A stretch of 11,620 nt of DNA, from positions 1 through 11,620 of the forward strand of contig JAUWXJ010000059.1 of NCBI GenBank assembly GCA_030616425.1, in the 5' to 3' direction. The DNA comes from Desulfobacterales bacterium. GTDB taxonomy: Bacteria > Desulfobacterota > Desulfobacteria > Desulfobacterales > C00003060. How positions within the stretch are numbered: the stretch's first letter is position 1; each line of letters starts with the position of its first letter. The notes beneath the pieces are model-generated. The model made no database searches. It was not told where the DNA came from and saw nothing but the letters and a program-made list of their open reading frames with translations. Positions 1-6,293 of this stretch are shown piece after piece. The position numbers and the translations under genes were made by a program.

Positions 1-906
1 TATGACATCCACAAGGGGGAGACAGTCTGTCTTGTGGGCGAATCAGGTTGCGGAAAAACCGTGTCAGCCCTGACCACACTCGGCCTTATCCCCCAGCCTC
101 CGGGTAAGATCGCAGGGGGCCAGGTCTTGTTCAAGGGGAAAGAGCTTTTGGATCTGGCCGAGGAGGAGATGCAGGAAATTCGCGGGAACCACATAGCCAT
201 GGTCTTTCAGGAACCCATGACTTCTCTGAATCCTGTGTTCACCATAGGGGATCAAATCCAGGAGGCGATCATGGTCCATGAAAAGGTGAGCGAAAGGGAG
301 ATGCGTCAAAGGTGTGTGCAACTCCTTAAAGATGTGGGTATCCCCTCGCCTGAAGAGCGTGTTGCTGACTACCCCCATGAGCTGAGCGGCGGCCAGCGGC
401 AGCGGGTCATGATTGCCATGGCACTGGCATGCAATCCTGAGCTGGTGATTGCCGATGAACCGACTACAGCCCTTGATGTAACCATTCAGGCGCAGATTCT
501 AAATCTGTTCGGAGAACTTAAAAGAAAACGAGACATGTCGCTTCTTTACATCACTCATGACCTGGGCGTTGTAGCAAGTATAGCGGATCGCATATACGTC
601 ATGTATGCAGGCATGATTGTTGAGCAAGGTAATGCATCTGAGATTTTTTACAATCCTCGTCACCCCTATACTCAGGGGCTTTTGGCGTCGTTACCCAATC
701 GTGCCAAACGGGGGACGAAGCTGTATAGTGTCCCGGGTACAGTGCCAGACCCCGCCCACAAGCCGGGTGGCTGCCCATTTCACCCCAGATGTGATTCTGC
801 TATTGAGTCTTGCCAGAATCAGTTTCCGGAGATGTGCGATTACGGGGAAGGGCATATGAGCCGGTGTCCGGTGTTATATGAGGGGAAGGGCGATCTGAGA
901 AAATGA
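1..906 (+). CDS. oppD: Peptide-type ABC transporter ATP-binding protein, OppD/DppD family (5' truncated by window edge)
   Basis: One of the two ATPases that power an Opp/Dpp-type importer (oligopeptides, dipeptides or nickel) at the inner face of the cytoplasmic membrane. The reading frame is open from base 1, so about 35-40 N-terminal residues lie outside the window. Counting from the first visible residue: Walker A GESGCGKT at 13-20, Q-loop VFQEP near 69, ABC signature LSGGQRQ near 128, Walker B LVIADE near 148-153 and the switch histidine in ITHD near 186. The C-terminal oligopeptide-type extension carries several cysteines (CPFHPRC and three more), the arrangement reported to bind an Fe-S cluster in some DppD/OppD proteins. 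The stop overlaps the next start as ATGA, which implies translational coupling. The substrate cannot be told from the ATPase. The oppD symbol is by family; dppD is equally possible. Confidence 0.93.
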   Translation, partial: YDIHKGETVCLVGESGCGKTVSALTTLGLIPQPPGKIAGGQVLFKGKELLDLAEEEMQEIRGNHIAMVFQEPMTSLNPVFTIGDQIQEAIMVHEKVSEREMRQRCVQLLKDVGIPSPEERVADYPHELSGGQRQRVMIAMALACNPELVIADEPTTALDVTIQAQILNLFGELKRKRDMSLLYITHDLGVVASIADRIYVMYAGMIVEQGNASEIFYNPRHPYTQGLLASLPNRAKRGTKLYSVPGTVPDPAHKPGGCPFHPRCDSAIESCQNQFPEMCDYGEGHMSRCPVLYEGKGDLRK

Positions 907-1886
907 ATTCATCGGATAACATAGTGCTCAGGGTCGAAGGCCTGAAAAAATACTTCCCGGTGCGCAGGGGGTTTTTCCAGAGGGTCGCGGGGTGGGTCCA
1001 GGCAGTTGACGGTGTAGGTTTTGATATCGAACAGGGGAAAACCCTGGGCCTGGTGGGTGAGAGCGGGTGCGGCAAGTCCACCGCTGGTCGTCTTATCCTG
1101 AAGCTACTCGAGCCGGATGAGGGAAAGATCATCTTTAGAGGTCAGGATATCAGCCGTTTTTCCCAGAGCCAGATGAAGCCTTTGCGAAAGGATATACAGA
1201 TTATCTTCCAGGATCCGTACGGATCTCTGAATCCCCGGATGACTGTAGGAGAATCGATAGAAGAAGGGCTGCGGATTTTAGGTGTGGAAGGACGAACTGA
1301 GCGCAAAGCCCGTGTTGAAAATCTCCTGGAGATGGTAGGTATATCGGCTGGGACGGCTGATCGTTATCCCCACGAATTCAGCGGAGGCCAGAGACAGCGT
1401 ATCGGTATAGCCCGGGCCCTGAGCGTGGAGCCTTCATTGATCATATGTGATGAACCAGTATCGGCTCTGGACGTCTCGATCCAGGCCCAGATTATAAATC
1501 TCGTCAGAGACATACAGGCCCGGCTCGGCCTCAGTTATCTTTTTATTGCCCATGACCTGAATGTGGTAGGGTACATCAGCGATACGGTTGCCGTCATGTA
1601 CCTGGGCCATATCATGGAATATGCCCCCGCAGATGAGCTTTATGACAACCCCCTTCATCCTTATACCCTGGCATTGCTTTCAGCAGTACCTGTACCTGAA
1701 CCAGATCACAGACGTGAATTGAAAACCCTTTCGGGTGATGTCCCAAGCCCTTTGGACCCACCTCCCGGGTGCAGGTTCCAGGGGCGATGTCCTCTTGTGG
1801 AAGATCGCTGCCGAAAAGAGGAGGTTGAGTTCTATCACGCAAGTGACAATCACAGGGTGCGCTGCTGGAAGGTAATTGGAAGATAA
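903..1886 (+). CDS. oppF: Peptide-type ABC transporter ATP-binding protein, OppF/DppF family
   Basis: Second ATPase of the same importer, 327 residues, the normal length for OppF/DppF, and expected to pair with the upstream ATPase. Visible motifs: Walker A GESGCGKST at 52-60, Q-loop IFQDP near 101, ABC signature FSGGQRQ at 159-165, Walker B LIICDE at 179-184 with catalytic E184, and switch H217 in IAHD. The N-terminal WVQAVDGV segment before Walker A is typical of the F subunit. The C-terminus has the oligopeptide extension with cysteines (GCRFQGRC, DRC, RCW), again a possible Fe-S site. The ATG lies inside the stop of the preceding gene. The last 37 bp overlap the 3' end of the convergent murU-amgK gene, and no hairpin terminator separates them. 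Permease and binding-protein genes are not in the window, so the substrate stays open. Confidence 0.95.
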   Translation: MNSSDNIVLRVEGLKKYFPVRRGFFQRVAGWVQAVDGVGFDIEQGKTLGLVGESGCGKSTAGRLILKLLEPDEGKIIFRGQDISRFSQSQMKPLRKDIQIIFQDPYGSLNPRMTVGESIEEGLRILGVEGRTERKARVENLLEMVGISAGTADRYPHEFSGGQRQRIGIARALSVEPSLIICDEPVSALDVSIQAQIINLVRDIQARLGLSYLFIAHDLNVVGYISDTVAVMYLGHIMEYAPADELYDNPLHPYTLALLSAVPVPEPDHRRELKTLSGDVPSPLDPPPGCRFQGRCPLVEDRCRKEEVEFYHASDNHRVRCWKVIGR

Positions 1887-3721
1887 GTCAAAATTTTGTT
1901 CAGTTCAGGACATTCACGCTGTTCAATGCTGCTAAGGCGAGCCTTGAGTGAGGATACAGCGGGAGCGATGTAAGTTTCAAAATCCTTCTTTCCTTTGCCC
2001 CGGCTCAGAAACCCAAAGGCCCCCAGTATTTGTAGGTTCCGGTTAATAGCACAGTAGGCATATGCATGAAGAAATTCACCTGCATCAACTGCGATGAGAT
2101 CTGAAAGGCGTTCCAGATAGTATTTCAGTAACCTGTCTTGAAGCGTTTGCGGAAGTTCTACATAAGGGTCAATCAGCAATGAAGCAAGATCGTAGGGGAG
2201 GGGGCCGAGACGCGCACCCTGAAAGTCGATGAAGTAATAGCTTCCGTCTTTTACCATGATGTTGCGAGACTGAAAATCCCGGTGGAGCAGCCCTGTGTAC
2301 GGATGTTCAAGGGCGTGTTGAGCCAAGACCTCAAATTCACCCTCAAGGGTCTCAAAGTCTATTTTTAGCCCGAGATAATCATTTAAGAAGGCCTTCACAA
2401 AATATCTTGATTCCCTTTCAAGGATAAGTTCTCGGTCGTAATAGGGCGTTTGATAGGTATATGATAGATCAAACCCTTTTGCCCCCTCAACGCCCATGAC
2501 AATCAGCAAATCAATGACAGCCTTATAATATCCAACAAGTTCCTCGTCATCGACCGCACGGTGGACGAGACTTTGAAGGTGAAGATCGCCCAGGTCTTCG
2601 AGTGCTACCAGGCCCGAGGCTCGGTTATAGGCAAAGATACGGGGGACCGGGACACCTCTTTGGTGGAGGTGCTGACCAATAGCCACAAAGGCGTCGGCTT
2701 CACATGTACCGGCTTCGGAAGGCGGGCCGTGGTCAGCCAAAACGACACTCGAGTGTCCCAGAGGTAATGGTTCACTATTTGGGGTAAGGGAGATCGCTTC
2801 TCTTCGGCCCCCAATGCCTTTAGCAGGTATGCTGTTGTCCTCGGTAGAAATGGCTGTGGGCCTGCGTTCAGCGATCCCCCTTACCCCGTGAACTGTTGCT
2901 CCAAAAGAGACACGATACCATGTTCGATCCGATGCATCCCCTTTGAGCGTAGACCAGACCAGGCCCTCTGATTCAACATCAGGGAAGGCCGTCTCAAATA
3001 CTTTTCGGGCCAGGGCATCTCTTGTGGCTCCTTCATATCCTGCTGTTGTGCCTATGTCATGCCAGTAGTGGTTTTGGGCTATAAATCCTTTTATTTCAAG
3101 ACCCCTGTTAATCATCTCACAGTAAGTATCGATTATGCCGTAAAAGGTCCCTTTTGGGATGAAGTTTAAAACCTGCGGATCAAGGACTTGTATGCCTGTG
3201 AAGGCAAGCTTGCGGTAATCTGCACCAGACACCTCACTTCCACTTGGTGGACAGGGGTGGGTGTGACCGAATCCCGTGATATGGTCACCTGGATTCGACC
3301 ATACATGGTTAAACTGTGGATAATCGTGAAGTACCAATGTGACAGGATGTTTGTGGCTCAGGTGAAATTGGTAGACCTCCCCAAAGTCGATATTGGTGAA
3401 TATATCGCTGTTGATCACCAGGAAGGGCTCGTCATCCCAGAAGTCCTCAATGTTTTTGATCGCGCCCCCTGTGCCGAGGATAGTTGGCTCGTACTGGGTC
3501 ACAACAGAGATGCTGTAGGTCTGCGTTTTGACAAATTGATCGATCAGATCGGCCAGATGGTGGGTGTTTATGATGATAGCCTCAGCCCCAGCCCTTTCAA
3601 GCCTGCGGATCAGGATATCAATCAACGGGCGGCCAAGAATCGGAAATAGGGGTTTTGGCCTCTTTTCGGTCAATGGCAACAAGCGGGTGCCGAGGCCTGC
3701 TGCCAGGAGCATTGCCTTCAT
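1850..3721 (-). CDS. murU-amgK: MurU-AmgK fusion: MurNAc-1-phosphate uridylyltransferase plus anomeric MurNAc/GlcNAc kinase
   Basis: A 623-residue two-domain protein. Residues 1-240 form a nucleotidyltransferase: AAGLGTRLLPLT at 7-18, RPKPLFP at 21-27, and NSD with the metal-binding D106. Residues about 250-623 form an aminoglycoside-phosphotransferase-like kinase: LKGDASDRTWYRV at 259-271, LVALEDLGD at 371-379, the catalytic loop LLHRDFQSRNIM at 478-489 and the metal-binding IDFQGAR at 498-504. In Pseudomonas, separate AmgK and MurU enzymes phosphorylate MurNAc (and GlcNAc) at the anomeric carbon and then make UDP-MurNAc, a fosfomycin-insensitive recycling route. Here both steps appear joined in one chain. 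An extra stretch at about 275-323, rich in Pro, Ser, Arg and Gly, sits between the first kinase strands. The gene follows rsmA by 41 bp and its 3' end overlaps oppF. Substrate is inferred from the domain pair; another sugar-1-kinase/nucleotidyltransferase remains possible. Confidence 0.86.
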   Translation of the reverse strand: MKAMLLAAGLGTRLLPLTEKRPKPLFPILGRPLIDILIRRLERAGAEAIIINTHHLADLIDQFVKTQTYSISVVTQYEPTILGTGGAIKNIEDFWDDEPFLVINSDIFTNIDFGEVYQFHLSHKHPVTLVLHDYPQFNHVWSNPGDHITGFGHTHPCPPSGSEVSGADYRKLAFTGIQVLDPQVLNFIPKGTFYGIIDTYCEMINRGLEIKGFIAQNHYWHDIGTTAGYEGATRDALARKVFETAFPDVESEGLVWSTLKGDASDRTWYRVSFGATVHGVRGIAERRPTAISTEDNSIPAKGIGGRREAISLTPNSEPLPLGHSSVVLADHGPPSEAGTCEADAFVAIGQHLHQRGVPVPRIFAYNRASGLVALEDLGDLHLQSLVHRAVDDEELVGYYKAVIDLLIVMGVEGAKGFDLSYTYQTPYYDRELILERESRYFVKAFLNDYLGLKIDFETLEGEFEVLAQHALEHPYTGLLHRDFQSRNIMVKDGSYYFIDFQGARLGPLPYDLASLLIDPYVELPQTLQDRLLKYYLERLSDLIAVDAGEFLHAYAYCAINRNLQILGAFGFLSRGKGKKDFETYIAPAVSSLKARLSSIEQRECPELNKILTYLPITFQQRTL

Positions 3722-3762
3722 AAGGTCTCATGATGCCAGCCTGAAAGATGTGTGTCAAGGTA

Positions 3763-4653
3763 TCACGAGGAATTGTTGAAAGAAAGGTTTGGCTCTTGAA
3801 GGAGATTGCTTAGAGTCACGAACTCACTGACATTCAAGGTCTCAGCCCGCCTTTTCGAATCGATCCCTGCCAGCTTCAGTGCTGCTGATATTTTTTCATG
3901 TCCGAGCCCGAGATCACTCCTCAGCAAGGCGTTTTTCAAGATCTTGCGACGCTTTCCAAAAGCTGCCCGAACTACCTTGGAAAGATGACGCTCATCAGTT
4001 GCTTGGAAAGTAATCGGGTGGTGGAAATCAATCCCAACCACTTGAGAATCTACCTTTGGCTTTGGAAAGAAGGCTGAGGCAGTTACTGAGACCAGGGGGT
4101 AAATCCTAGCACAATACTGAATCAATACCGATAACCTCCCGTAAGACTTGTTCCCGGGCTTGGCCGTGAGACGCTCAGCGACCTCTTTTTGGAACATGAG
4201 AAAAGCAGCGTCAATGACTTCGCGGAAATGGATCAGACGTATGAGGACCCCAGAAGAGATATGGTACGGAAGATTGCCAACCACCTTCAGGGATGCATCG
4301 AATCTCCGTGCGAGGGCTTCAAAGTCGCACTCCAGGATGTCTCTTTCAATGATTGTTACGTTGGAGACACCTGCGGCCTGCAATTCATTGCCAAGGAGGG
4401 TGGCAATTTTTCTGTCTGGCTCTACTGCCAAGACGTGTTTCACCTGTCCGGCCAAAGGTAGGGTAAGGGCGCCCAGACCCGCACCTATTTCAACGACAAC
4501 ATCATCGGGCTCCAACTGAGCCCGCCTGATGATCGAAGCAGCCACATTACGATCTGTCAGAAAATGCTGTCCCATGGACTTGCGGGGCCGGATCCCTGCA
4601 GCCGTGAGAAGCTCCCTGGGAGATCTCATGGATAAACTAGGACGACTTTTCAA
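3763..4653 (-). CDS. rsmA: 16S rRNA (adenine(1518)-N6/adenine(1519)-N6)-dimethyltransferase RsmA/KsgA
   Basis: Dimethylates the two adjacent adenines in the terminal helix of 16S rRNA during 30S maturation, using S-adenosylmethionine; loss gives kasugamycin resistance in E. coli. Residues about 23-34 carry the family hallmark RKSMGQHFLTD. Motif I is EIGAGLGALT at 55-64, the acidic SAM-ribose position is in AVEPD near 76-80, and the catalytic NLPY motif is at 127-130. The C-terminal helical domain includes FGKRRKIL. At 296 residues it is slightly longer than E. coli KsgA. I chose the TTG at 4653 because a strong AAGGAG lies 5 bases upstream; the in-frame ATG at 4629, eight codons in, has no visible ribosome binding site. 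The gene sits between the GalU-family gene (48 bp upstream) and murU-amgK (41 bp downstream), probably one transcript. Confidence 0.95.
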   Translation of the reverse strand: MKSRPSLSMRSPRELLTAAGIRPRKSMGQHFLTDRNVAASIIRRAQLEPDDVVVEIGAGLGALTLPLAGQVKHVLAVEPDRKIATLLGNELQAAGVSNVTIIERDILECDFEALARRFDASLKVVGNLPYHISSGVLIRLIHFREVIDAAFLMFQKEVAERLTAKPGNKSYGRLSVLIQYCARIYPLVSVTASAFFPKPKVDSQVVGIDFHHPITFQATDERHLSKVVRAAFGKRRKILKNALLRSDLGLGHEKISAALKLAGIDSKRRAETLNVSEFVTLSNLLQEPNLSFNNSS

Positions 4654-4658
4654 GATGA

Positions 4659-4664
4659 CTCCTT
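4659..4664 (-). promoter_or_regulatory. Shine-Dalgarno site selecting the TTG start of rsmA
   Basis: On the minus strand the sequence reads AAGGAG, then TCATC, then TTG. The spacing of 5 bases fits use of the TTG codon at 4653. The ATG 24 bases further into the gene has only AT-rich sequence before it, so this site decides the start call. Confidence 0.65.
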
Positions 4665-4701
4665 GTCATTTGTGAAAAGCACTAATTTCATAGGCAATGG
4701 G

Positions 4702-5538
4702 CTAGGAACTATTCACCCGGCGGCCTGTGTAGTGGGCGGCCGCGCGAAAGCCAAGGGGATGGCCAACATCAAAAGCCACGCCTTGAAGTAAAACCCCGAG
4801 TAATTTGCCCTGACTGATAAGGGCCTGGTGTATGGGAACATCGTCTACCTCTCCCTTTGCCTTGGAACGTATGACTTCAACCAGGTCGAAGTATTCCGGC
4901 AGATAAATCCCTCCGCCAAATCCTTTATGTATAGTTTCACCTGGCCCTGCGGTCAGTGGTTCTATCTTCTTGTCGGAAAGTGATGTGATAAGGAAACAGT
5001 CACCATTGAGCCTTTGGGTTCCTAGCAAGCCCACATTACCAAAACGCCTGACATCTCCACCTTTTATTAGAACTGTTCCGATCACGCTTCTCTTGTACCT
5101 TTCGAATACCTGTATAACTTGTTGCGCGTGGGGTTTATTTGAAAAAAGAAGGCAGTCTGGCATAATGCATGCGAACGGATCGTCTCCTACAAAATTTTTA
5201 GCTAGCCCAACAGCATCGGCTACGCCTCTGGGATGCTTTTGGGTAACAAAAACGATTCGACATCGTTCCAGCTCTTTGTAAAATCGGCTATCTTTTTCAA
5301 ATGGAAGGGCAGGGGGAGTCCAGTTGCCTGTGACAAAATTCTTGAGCTGAGGTTTCTCAGGGCTTACTATGATGCAAAATTCAGAAATGCCGGCTGCCAT
5401 ATACATCTCAAGGGCATATTGAATGATCGGTTTTCCCCCTACTGGGAGTAATTCTTTCGGAGTGTAAAGTGTCAGGGGTCTAAGGCGCATTCCCAGCCCG
5501 GCAGCCGGGATCACAGCTTTTGTGACATATTTAGACAC
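4702..5538 (-). CDS. GalU-family sugar-phosphate nucleotidyltransferase (divergent UTP-glucose-1-phosphate uridylyltransferase-like)
   Basis: A 278-residue cytoplasmic nucleotidyltransferase, somewhat shorter than E. coli GalU. The N-terminus VIPAAGLGMRLRPLT (9-23) with PKELLPVGGKPIIQY (27-41) is the GalU/RmlA nucleotide-binding loop. MPD at 126-128 is the likely metal site, and DVGHPLGF at 257-264 matches the GalU C-terminal DVGN-LG motif. Departures from classical GalU: the usual Thr of GxGTR is Met17, the conserved VEKP segment is not recognisable (LSDKK near 187-191 stands there), and the usual EIQLTDA is replaced by a VDDVPIHQA-type segment. It may therefore use a different sugar phosphate or be a paralogue, so no symbol is given. 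The start is GTG with GAGG about 7 bases upstream. It heads the three-gene minus-strand cluster, with a repeat copy in its leader. Confidence 0.82.
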   Translation of the reverse strand: MSKYVTKAVIPAAGLGMRLRPLTLYTPKELLPVGGKPIIQYALEMYMAAGISEFCIIVSPEKPQLKNFVTGNWTPPALPFEKDSRFYKELERCRIVFVTQKHPRGVADAVGLAKNFVGDDPFACIMPDCLLFSNKPHAQQVIQVFERYKRSVIGTVLIKGGDVRRFGNVGLLGTQRLNGDCFLITSLSDKKIEPLTAGPGETIHKGFGGGIYLPEYFDLVEVIRSKAKGEVDDVPIHQALISQGKLLGVLLQGVAFDVGHPLGFRAAAHYTGRRVNSS

Positions 5539-5570
5539 GAGATATCCTCACAATTCGTATTTTCATTTGT

Positions 5571-5661
5571 TTGAACCTCAACAGCGAGCGCATCTAAAAA
5601 ATGGTAAACTTCCTTACAGTCGAAGATTCCCTGTCCCGCTGAGGCGGGACTGCAGGGAATC
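5571..5661 (+). repeat. Hairpin-ended interspersed repeat, copy 1
   Basis: The first 63 bases (5571-5633) match 6357-6418 of copy 2 in the same orientation, with about 6 mismatches and one 1-base gap (about 89% identity). The shared core runs from GCGAGCGCATCTAAAAA to GTCGAAGATTCCCTG. The copy ends in a long stem-loop at 5625-5661: GATTCCCTG pairs with CAGGGAATC, and inside it TCCCGC pairs with GCGGGA around a TGAG loop, leaving a 3-base CTG bulge. No reading frame of useful length is conserved, so it is non-coding. REP-like or miniature-transposon-like are the nearest descriptions; I do not recognise a named family. Confidence 0.8.
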
Positions 5662-5812
5662 CTCAAAATAACATACTTGCTCAAATCCTTCAACAGGCTG
5701 TTGCCTAAACAGGTCTTCTTGTGGGTGAAGACGAGATGGGAACGACTAAGATAATTTCACTGAACATGAAAAGATCAGGGAATGTGTAGTAGTAAATCGA
5801 TAGGATATCAAC

Positions 5813-5840
5813 TTGACTTTTTGTGTAAAGTGTGTATTAG
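5813..5840 (+). promoter_or_regulatory. Sigma70-like promoter for the basic winged-helix gene
   Basis: TTGACT at 5813-5818 matches the -35 consensus at 5 of 6 positions. After a 16-base spacer comes TATTAG at 5835-5840, a 4 of 6 match to the -10 box. Transcription would begin near 5847, downstream of the ATG at 5841 and about 45 bases before the ATG at 5892, which supports the later start codon. Called by eye only. Confidence 0.5.
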
Positions 5841-5891
5841 ATGGCCGAAGTTATTTATACTTCCACTTTTACTTCGAGAAGGGGTAGATAT

Positions 5892-6287
5892 ATGAGAAAA
5901 AGGCGAAAATCTTACAGCGTTGATGCAGTCATCAGATTCTTTCTCCAGTACTATAACATTCCAACCAAACGAGACATTGCAAAACTATCGATGAAAATGG
6001 AACGGTTGGAAGAGGCTCTGAAGGCCAGTAGGTTAGGTGCCAGGAAGGCGAAGAAAACGGGCGCCGTGAAGGGTAGGGCAAAGAAAAAGCAGGCCCGAAG
6101 AGGTCGGGCTAAGATGACTGCCACCGAAAAAGTTCTGAGTGTCATCAAGAGGTCCTCCAAAGGTGTCGACATTGCACGGCTCAAGGCAAGGACTGGCCTT
6201 GAAGACAAAAAGATTCGCAACATAGTCTTCAGGCTGAGCAAACAGGGAACCATCAAAAGGGTCGGACGTGGCGTATACGCCGTATAG
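5892..6287 (+). CDS. Small basic protein with short coiled coil, Lys/Arg-rich linker and predicted C-terminal winged helix
   Basis: 131 residues, no named family recognised. Three parts are visible. Residues about 7-44 contain SVDAVIRFFLQYYNIPTKRD followed by a heptad-like KLSMKMERLEEALK, a likely short coiled coil. The IPTKRD-then-coil pattern resembles the oligomerisation segment of phasins and PhaE proteins. Residues about 45-77 are extremely rich in Lys, Arg and Ala, like the histone H1-like tails of PhaF/AlgP-type proteins. Residues about 78-131 (ATEKVLSVIKRS to GRGVYAV) look like a winged helix: helix, helix, recognition helix KKIRNIVFRLSKQG, then a wing ending in a YAV strand. DNA or RNA binding is inferred. 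The start at 5892 is preferred over an in-frame ATG at 5841 because AAGGGG lies 8 bases upstream and the promoter would start transcription after 5841. The thioesterase remnant begins 6 bases downstream. Confidence 0.72.
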   Translation: MRKRRKSYSVDAVIRFFLQYYNIPTKRDIAKLSMKMERLEEALKASRLGARKAKKTGAVKGRAKKKQARRGRAKMTATEKVLSVIKRSSKGVDIARLKARTGLEDKKIRNIVFRLSKQGTIKRVGRGVYAV

Positions 6288-6293
6288 CGGTCC

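Larger units (their letters stand above)
5539..5891. other. Divergent intergenic region with repeat copy and promoter
   Basis: This region separates the minus-strand galU-like gene from the plus-strand basic-protein gene. It holds repeat copy 1 (5571-5661), a short perfect palindrome CAACAG-G-CTGTTG (5691-5703), a 6-bp stem GTCTTC/GAAGAC with an 8-base loop (5713-5718 and 5727-5732), and a sigma70-like promoter ending at 5840. Only 32 bp separate the repeat from the galU-like start, so any promoter for that operon probably lies within or beyond the repeat, putting the repeat in its 5' leader. No gene is supported here. Confidence 0.6.

Noticed and set aside
3188..3649. 153-codon plus-strand frame opposite murU-amgK
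   Set aside because: It is antisense to the nucleotidyltransferase domain, with no motif or ribosome site supporting expression.
5511..5693. Minus-strand 60-codon frame through repeat copy 1
   Set aside because: It overlaps the start of the galU-like gene in another frame and consists mostly of repeat sequence. The matching frame in copy 2 breaks soon after, so no coding constraint is evident.
5713..5732. GTCTTC/GAAGAC stem-loop as a terminator
   Set aside because: The stem is only 6 bp, no T-run follows, and no gene ends upstream on either strand.
5841..5891. In-frame ATG at 5841 as the start of the basic winged-helix protein
   Set aside because: It has no ribosome binding site and lies at the edge of a good -10 box, before the likely transcription start. 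The ATG at 5892 has AAGGGG at proper spacing.
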